A program made the translations under genes and the position numbers. This document shows positions 62,549 to 64,000 of a stretch of DNA of 64,000 bases, piece by piece. Below the pieces are notes generated by a model. The model saw only the letters and a list, made by a program, of their open reading frames with translations. It did not search any database and had not been told where the DNA came from. Origin of the DNA: Pollutimonas nitritireducens (GTDB taxonomy: Bacteria > Pseudomonadota > Gammaproteobacteria > Burkholderiales > Burkholderiaceae_B); contig NZ_PDNV01000007.1 of NCBI RefSeq assembly GCF_002849615.1, positions 62,001 to 126,000 on the forward strand, written 5' to 3'. How positions within the stretch are numbered: position 1 is the first letter of the stretch; every line of letters begins with the position of its first letter.

Positions 62549-63477
62549 GCGCGATCTCCCACGCGCTCGCCAAGCAGGCCGGATGGACGAAAAACCAACA
62601 CCAGGATAAGCACGATAAAGGAAAAGACATCCTGGTAGTTGCTGCCGAAGACGCCATTGGTCAGGTTGCCGATATAGCCAGCGCCCAGGGATTCGATAAT
62701 GCCGAGCAGCAAGCCGCCCAGCATCGCGCCGCCAAGGTTGCCAATGCCGCCCAGCACGGCGGCAGTGAAGGCCTTGAGACCGAGCATGAACCCCATGGTG
62801 TACTGTGCCACGCCATAGTAGGTCGTGACCATGACGCCAGCCACGGCCGCCAAAGCGGACCCTATCAGGAAAGCCGCGGATATGACTGTATTGATGTTGA
62901 CGCCCATCAGGCCAGCAACCTCGCGATTCTGTGCGGTAGCGCGCATGGCGGTACCGAGTCGTGTCCGATGCACCACAAGCAGGAGACACGCCATGATGGC
63001 GGTGGCGATAACGATTATGCTGATCTGCAGCAGGCTGATGCGTGCTCCGCCTATGGGGAAGACCACTGGTTCGATGACGTGGGGAAAACTGAGATAGTTG
63101 CGTCCCCACACCATCATTGCGATATTCTGGATAATAATGGAAACGCCGATGGCTGTAATAAGTGCAGCAAGGCGCGGAGCCCGTCGCAATGGACGATAGG
63201 CATAGCGCTCGGCGAGCCAGCCCAGCGCCATGCAAACGGGAATCGACACAAGCAGTGCAATGACGATTGCCAGCCATGCCGACATGCTGCCAGGGTCTGC
63301 ACCGATAAGCGTCACCACCAGAGTGGTCGCTACCATCGCGCCGACCATGACCACGTCGCCATGGGCGAAATTGATCAGGCCTATGATTCCATAAACCATG
63401 GTGTAGCCAAGGGCAACCAGGGCATATACGCTGCCCACAGTGATGCCATTGATCAACTGTTGTATGAGAATGTCCAT
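62545..63477 (-). CDS. livH: Branched-chain amino acid ABC transporter permease, LivH type
   Basis: 310 residues with about eight membrane helices. Begins MDILIQQLINGITVGSVYALVALGYTMVYGIIGLINFAHGDVVMVGA, the standard LivH opening. The EAA-like loop is TRLGTAMRATAQNREVAGLMGVNINTVISAAFLIGSALA. It follows the binding-protein gene after a gap with a strong hairpin, and overlaps livM by four bases. Confidence 0.96.
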   Translation of the reverse strand: MDILIQQLINGITVGSVYALVALGYTMVYGIIGLINFAHGDVVMVGAMVATTLVVTLIGADPGSMSAWLAIVIALLVSIPVCMALGWLAERYAYRPLRRAPRLAALITAIGVSIIIQNIAMMVWGRNYLSFPHVIEPVVFPIGGARISLLQISIIVIATAIMACLLLVVHRTRLGTAMRATAQNREVAGLMGVNINTVISAAFLIGSALAAVAGVMVTTYYGVAQYTMGFMLGLKAFTAAVLGGIGNLGGAMLGGLLLGIIESLGAGYIGNLTNGVFGSNYQDVFSFIVLILVLVFRPSGLLGERVGDRA

Positions 63478-63497
63478 GTTTTATGACTCTAGAAATA

Positions 63498-63516
63498 GGG
63501 CCGGCACCGCCGGCCC
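63498..63516 (-). promoter_or_regulatory. Perfect GC-rich stem-loop between the Liv binding-protein and livH genes
   Basis: Eight-base arms GGGCCGGC and GCCGGCCC around an ACC loop (as read on the plus strand), 27 bases past the binding-protein stop. Same position as the stem-loops after the TRAP and sugar ABC binding-protein genes, and probably the same role. Confidence 0.75.
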
Positions 63517-63543
63517 GGAATGACTGCAGTAAAACGACGTCGC

Positions 63544-64000
63544 TTAGTTAGCCTTGCTGACAATGGTCTTGACCATTTCCCACTGCTCATTCTTCACTTG
63601 ATAAATAGTGACTGAAATTTCTTTCAGATCGCCTTTTTCATCATAGGCAATGTTCTCGCTGGTCGCGCCCGCGCGTTTGAGCGACGCCAATTTTGGCAGA
63701 TAAGCCTCTGGCTTGGCTGAGCCGGCCTCTTTCATGGCCGTGATCATGTTCCAGGCGCCGTCATAGGCATAAGGCGCATATACACCAGGTTCAACCTTGA
63801 AGCGCTCTTGGTAGTTGGCCTGGAATTTTTCCCCCGCCGCCATCTGCTTAAGTGGCACGCCAGCAAGCGACGCATACGTGCCATTGGCGGCCTCACCGGC
63901 TAGCTTCAGGAACGTGGCGCTGCGTGTCATTTCGCCGGAAACCAAAGGCGCCTTGATGCCTAAGGTAACCATTTGCCGCCGCATCGGACCCGACTGTGCA
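63544..64000 (-). CDS. Branched-chain amino acid ABC transporter substrate-binding protein, LivK type (partial, C-terminal part)
   Basis: About 151 residues are visible; the gene runs past 64000. The frame is open at the edge (residues AQSGP precede MRRQMVTLG). Features of the LivJ/LivK family are GVYAPYAYDGAWNMITAMKEAGS, where the YDGA motif is the usual one, and the ending GDLKEISVTIYQVKNEQWEMVKTI. An internal Met at 63984 is not the start, as the family needs about 370 residues with a signal peptide. It heads livHMGF. Confidence 0.93.
   Translation of the reverse strand, partial: AQSGPMRRQMVTLGIKAPLVSGEMTRSATFLKLAGEAANGTYASLAGVPLKQMAAGEKFQANYQERFKVEPGVYAPYAYDGAWNMITAMKEAGSAKPEAYLPKLASLKRAGATSENIAYDEKGDLKEISVTIYQVKNEQWEMVKTIVSKAN

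Noticed and set aside
61457-63277. 606-codon frame apparently fusing a new N-terminal domain to LivM
   Set aside because: The first 243 residues overlay livH in another frame and are non-protein-like. The real livM starts at 62548 with an ATGA overlap.
62536-63486. 316-codon His/Asp-rich frame antisense to livH
   Set aside because: Composition (many His, Asp, Gln) is the typical reverse of a hydrophobic membrane gene; no motif.

Overview
The window looks like chromosome from a betaproteobacterium of the Alcaligenaceae type (Bordetella, Achromobacter, Pusillimonas and relatives). This is inferred from gene content and order: tig-clpP-clpX-lon, dapC-dapD-dapE-prmB-ABC-F, ribF-ileS-lspA-coaBC-dut, and the density of TRAP, NitT/TauT and Liv transporters with separate solute-binding proteins. 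No insertion sequence, prophage, CRISPR array or rRNA gene was seen. One tRNA gene is present.

Layout. 1-5925 (minus): a YhaO-like nuclease and YhaN-like SMC/Rad50-type ATPase pair, then an ABC ATPase and a truncated NitT/TauT binding protein. 6109-7815: a chemoreceptor. 7905-20703: a catabolic region of about 13 kb for an unidentified sugar acid. It holds a TRAP transporter, a FadR-type regulator, an Ldh-family and an SDR dehydrogenase, a UxaA-family dehydratase read divergently from them, a 2-hydroxyacid dehydrogenase and a carbohydrate ABC importer. 20693-21790: a TDT-family exporter. 21904-25291: prfB with a programmed +1 frameshift, an SDR and lysS. 25395-29539 (minus): a two-domain methylglyoxal-synthase-like protein, iscA-iscU-iscS-iscR and a low-molecular-weight tyrosine phosphatase. 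29907-36501: uvrB, divergent tyrB, lexA with its SOS box, and lon. 36652-40015 (minus): tig-clpP-clpX. 40251-47480 (plus): a lipid A acyltransferase, tRNA-Leu, then the dap run ending in prmB and an ABC-F protein. 47520-53789 (minus): purN-rsmB and a desaturase-uvrD-DUF1330 unit. 53801-59850 (plus): ribF-ileS-lspA-coaBC-dut. 59875-64000 (minus): a Liv branched-chain amino acid ABC operon whose binding protein runs off the window.

How the parts work together. Much of the window is housekeeping: proteostasis (Tig, ClpXP, Lon), SOS and excision repair (LexA, UvrB, UvrD), translation (PrfB, LysS, IleS, PrmB, RsmB, tRNA-Leu), lysine and peptidoglycan precursors (DapC, DapD, DapE), Fe-S assembly (Isc) and cofactor synthesis (RibF, CoaBC). 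The accessory part is the sugar-acid region. There UxaA-type dehydration and three dehydrogenases sit between a TRAP and an ABC importer, under a local GntR/FadR regulator with UxuR/ExuR-like palindromes in the divergent promoter region.

The most unusual observations are an IscU with Asp in place of the conserved cluster-ligand Cys37 (and Glu in place of Asp39), and next to it a tandem methylglyoxal-synthase-like protein whose first domain has lost its active site while the second keeps every catalytic residue. Binding-protein genes of three different importers are each followed by a perfect or near-perfect GC-rich stem-loop.
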